From NCBI GenBank assembly GCA_014380605.1, contig JACMJO010000503.1:1-6934 (forward strand): a DNA stretch of 6,934 nucleotides. The letters run 5' to 3'. Positions 5,867-6,934 of this stretch are shown here, piece after piece (positions within the stretch are counted from its first letter, which is position 1; the number at the start of each line of letters is the position of its first letter). A program made the position numbers and the translations under genes. Below the pieces are notes generated by a model, which was given only the letters and a program-made list of their open reading frames with translations, was not told where the DNA came from and did no database searches. The DNA is from Fimbriimonadaceae bacterium. GTDB lineage: Bacteria > Armatimonadota > Fimbriimonadia > Fimbriimonadales > Fimbriimonadaceae.

Positions 5867-6548
5867 TGGCCGAACTCCTCCGTCGACAGATCACAGATTC
5901 CAATCAGTTTTGCGTCAAATGTTCCAGATGGCAAAACTAAAGGCGATCCTATTCAACTGCACACTCAAACCCAAGAGCGAACCTTCAAGCACCCAGGCAA
6001 TGCTTCAAAAGGTGATCGCAGTACTGCGGGAGAACGACGTCGTCTGCACGGTGATCCACGCATGCGACGAGAACATCCTTTTTGGGGTGGAGTCGGACAT
6101 GGGGAAGGGCGATGCTTGGCCCGCTATCCGCAAGAAGATCCTCGCCTCCGACATCCTCGTCATCGGGACTCCAATCTGGTATGGCCAACGCAGTTCGGTC
6201 TGCCAAATGGTTCTGGAGAGGATCGACGCAATGCTCTACGAGACCAACGCAAAGGGTCAACTTCCGCTGTACAACAAGGTCGCTGGGGTGTGCGTGACCG
6301 GCAATGAAGACGGCGCCCAGCATGTCGGCTCAACCATCCTTTACAACCTCATGCAGACTGGCGCAACGATCCCGGCCAATTCGGAGGTCTACTGGGTCGG
6401 GTTGGCGGGCGGAAGAGATGATTTCAAGGACGTAGCGTTGGATGACGGGTACGTTGCCGGGCTGGTCGAGACTATGGGCAACAACCTCGTCATCATGGCT
6501 TGCCTTCTTAAAGCCCACCCCTATCCGGTGAAGGGGAACAAAGCCTGA
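5856..6548 (+). CDS. Flavodoxin-family / NADPH-dependent FMN reductase-like protein
   Basis: Cytoplasmic flavoprotein of the flavodoxin-like FMN_red group, expected to bind FMN and carry out NAD(P)H-dependent reduction; the substrate is unknown. Counted from M25 (ATG 5928), a beta strand KAILFN leads into the phosphate-binding loop NCTLKPKSEPSST (10-22). GTPIWYG (80-86) and TGNEDG (114-119) form the other FMN-contacting loops, and EVYWVG (153-158) follows. The core is 206 residues, normal for the family. The longer start at 5856 adds 24 residues without family resemblance (MSCPGRTPPS...) but has a perfect Shine-Dalgarno. ATG 5928 fits family length but has none. The coordinates use 5856; the true start is uncertain. 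The gene is convergent with hisF, 6 nt between stops, and has no partner gene on its own strand nearby, consistent with a late-inserted single gene. Confidence 0.85.
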   Translation: MSCPGRTPPSTDHRFQSVLRQMFQMAKLKAILFNCTLKPKSEPSSTQAMLQKVIAVLRENDVVCTVIHACDENILFGVESDMGKGDAWPAIRKKILASDILVIGTPIWYGQRSSVCQMVLERIDAMLYETNAKGQLPLYNKVAGVCVTGNEDGAQHVGSTILYNLMQTGATIPANSEVYWVGLAGGRDDFKDVALDDGYVAGLVETMGNNLVIMACLLKAHPYPVKGNKA

Positions 6549-6554
6549 ATTATG

Positions 6555-6934
6555 CTAGCGTCGCATTTCAAGACCGGCGTCGGCCATATGGGTCTTTAGG
6601 TCGGCGATTCGGTAGACACCGTCGTGGACGATGCTGGCGAGGAGGACGGCGTCGGCTTTGCCCGTGGTCACCGCATCCACCAGGTGCTCGGGTTTGCCAG
6701 CACCGCCGCTGGCGATCACGGGAACGCTGACGGCTTCGCTGACCGTTTTCGTCAGCTCCAAATCGTATCCGGCGAGGGTGCCGTCGCCGTCCATGCTTGT
6801 CAGCAGAATCTCTCCAGCGCCGAGCGACACGGCTTGTTGAGCCCACGCGATCGCATCGAGGCCGGTCGGGTTGCGGCCGCCGTGGGTATACACCAGCCAC
6901 TGGCCGAGCAAATCCTGCCGAGCGTCGATCGCAA
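6555..6934 (-). CDS. hisF: Imidazole glycerol phosphate synthase subunit HisF (C-terminal half, runs off right edge)
   Basis: Cyclase subunit of the HisF-HisH complex in histidine biosynthesis. It uses ammonia from HisH to turn PRFAR into imidazole glycerol phosphate and AICAR. About 125 residues are visible of a protein normally near 250. At the right edge it starts AIDAR (the Asp codon at 6926-6924 corresponds to the catalytic Asp130 of Thermotoga HisF). It continues with VYTHGGRNPTG, the LLTSMDGDGT loop (usually S-I/M-DRDGT, so Arg is Gly here), and the phosphate-binding VIASGGAGK, then ends LEMRR. A TTG at 6911 is not the real start, because the HisF frame continues past it into AIDAR to the edge. 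The neighbour hisF fragment at 5757-5866 matches this gene's last ~37 codons. Confidence 0.95.
   Translation of the reverse strand, partial: AIDARQDLLGQWLVYTHGGRNPTGLDAIAWAQQAVSLGAGEILLTSMDGDGTLAGYDLELTKTVSEAVSVPVIASGGAGKPEHLVDAVTTGKADAVLLASIVHDGVYRIADLKTHMADAGLEMRR

Noticed and set aside
6555..6911. TTG at 6911 as a start for a short HisF-like protein
   Set aside because: The HisF frame continues through AIDAR to the window edge, so this is an internal codon of a full-length gene cut by the window.

Overview
The window is bacterial chromosomal DNA with moderately high GC and densely packed genes. Secreted proteins carry signal peptides, and ATGA/GTGA stop-start overlaps are frequent. Nothing fixes the taxon. 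A GH76 glycosidase, a DUF4139 protein, a symporter with the unusual NQNGT motif and AT-richer intergenic repeats would fit a Gram-negative-type soil or freshwater lineage such as Armatimonadota, Acidobacteriota or a relative; this is a weak inference. No plasmid, phage, transposase, CRISPR, tRNA or rRNA signal was found.

Left part (1-3387, all plus strand): six reading frames packed like one operon. They are the tail of a small membrane protein running in from the left edge (1-101), two consecutive small proteins that each pair an N-terminal four-cysteine zinc ribbon with two membrane helices (98-382, 382-711), a third small membrane protein (708-992), a dicarboxylate/amino acid:cation symporter (996-2318) and a secreted GH76 alpha-mannanase-like enzyme (2323-3387). 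Junctions are ATGA, TAATG, ATGA, 3 nt and 4 nt, so translational coupling is likely.

Middle (3388-5518): a 436-nt gap without a gene, AT-rich in part, holding an 11-bp-periodic block and a 15-bp perfect inverted repeat built from GTTGAGA heptamers. It is followed by a secreted DUF4139-family protein whose frame is broken by one extra base near 4077-4079, and a 73-residue two-helix membrane protein that starts on a GTG overlapping the DUF4139 stop.

Right part (5519-6934): a gene-free stretch with a direct repeat and a bulged hairpin, then a degenerate copy of the last ~37 codons of hisF (minus strand), a plus-strand flavodoxin/NADPH-dependent FMN reductase-like gene, and convergent to it the C-terminal half of intact hisF (minus strand, running off the right edge). 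The flavodoxin gene therefore lies between two same-orientation hisF 3' ends that are about 79% identical and differ mainly at third codon positions. This suggests DNA was inserted at the 3' end of hisF with the end of the gene rebuilt by a divergent hisF tail. It is the most interesting signal in the window. The old hisF tail also appears to supply the strong ribosome binding site for the flavodoxin gene's upstream start.
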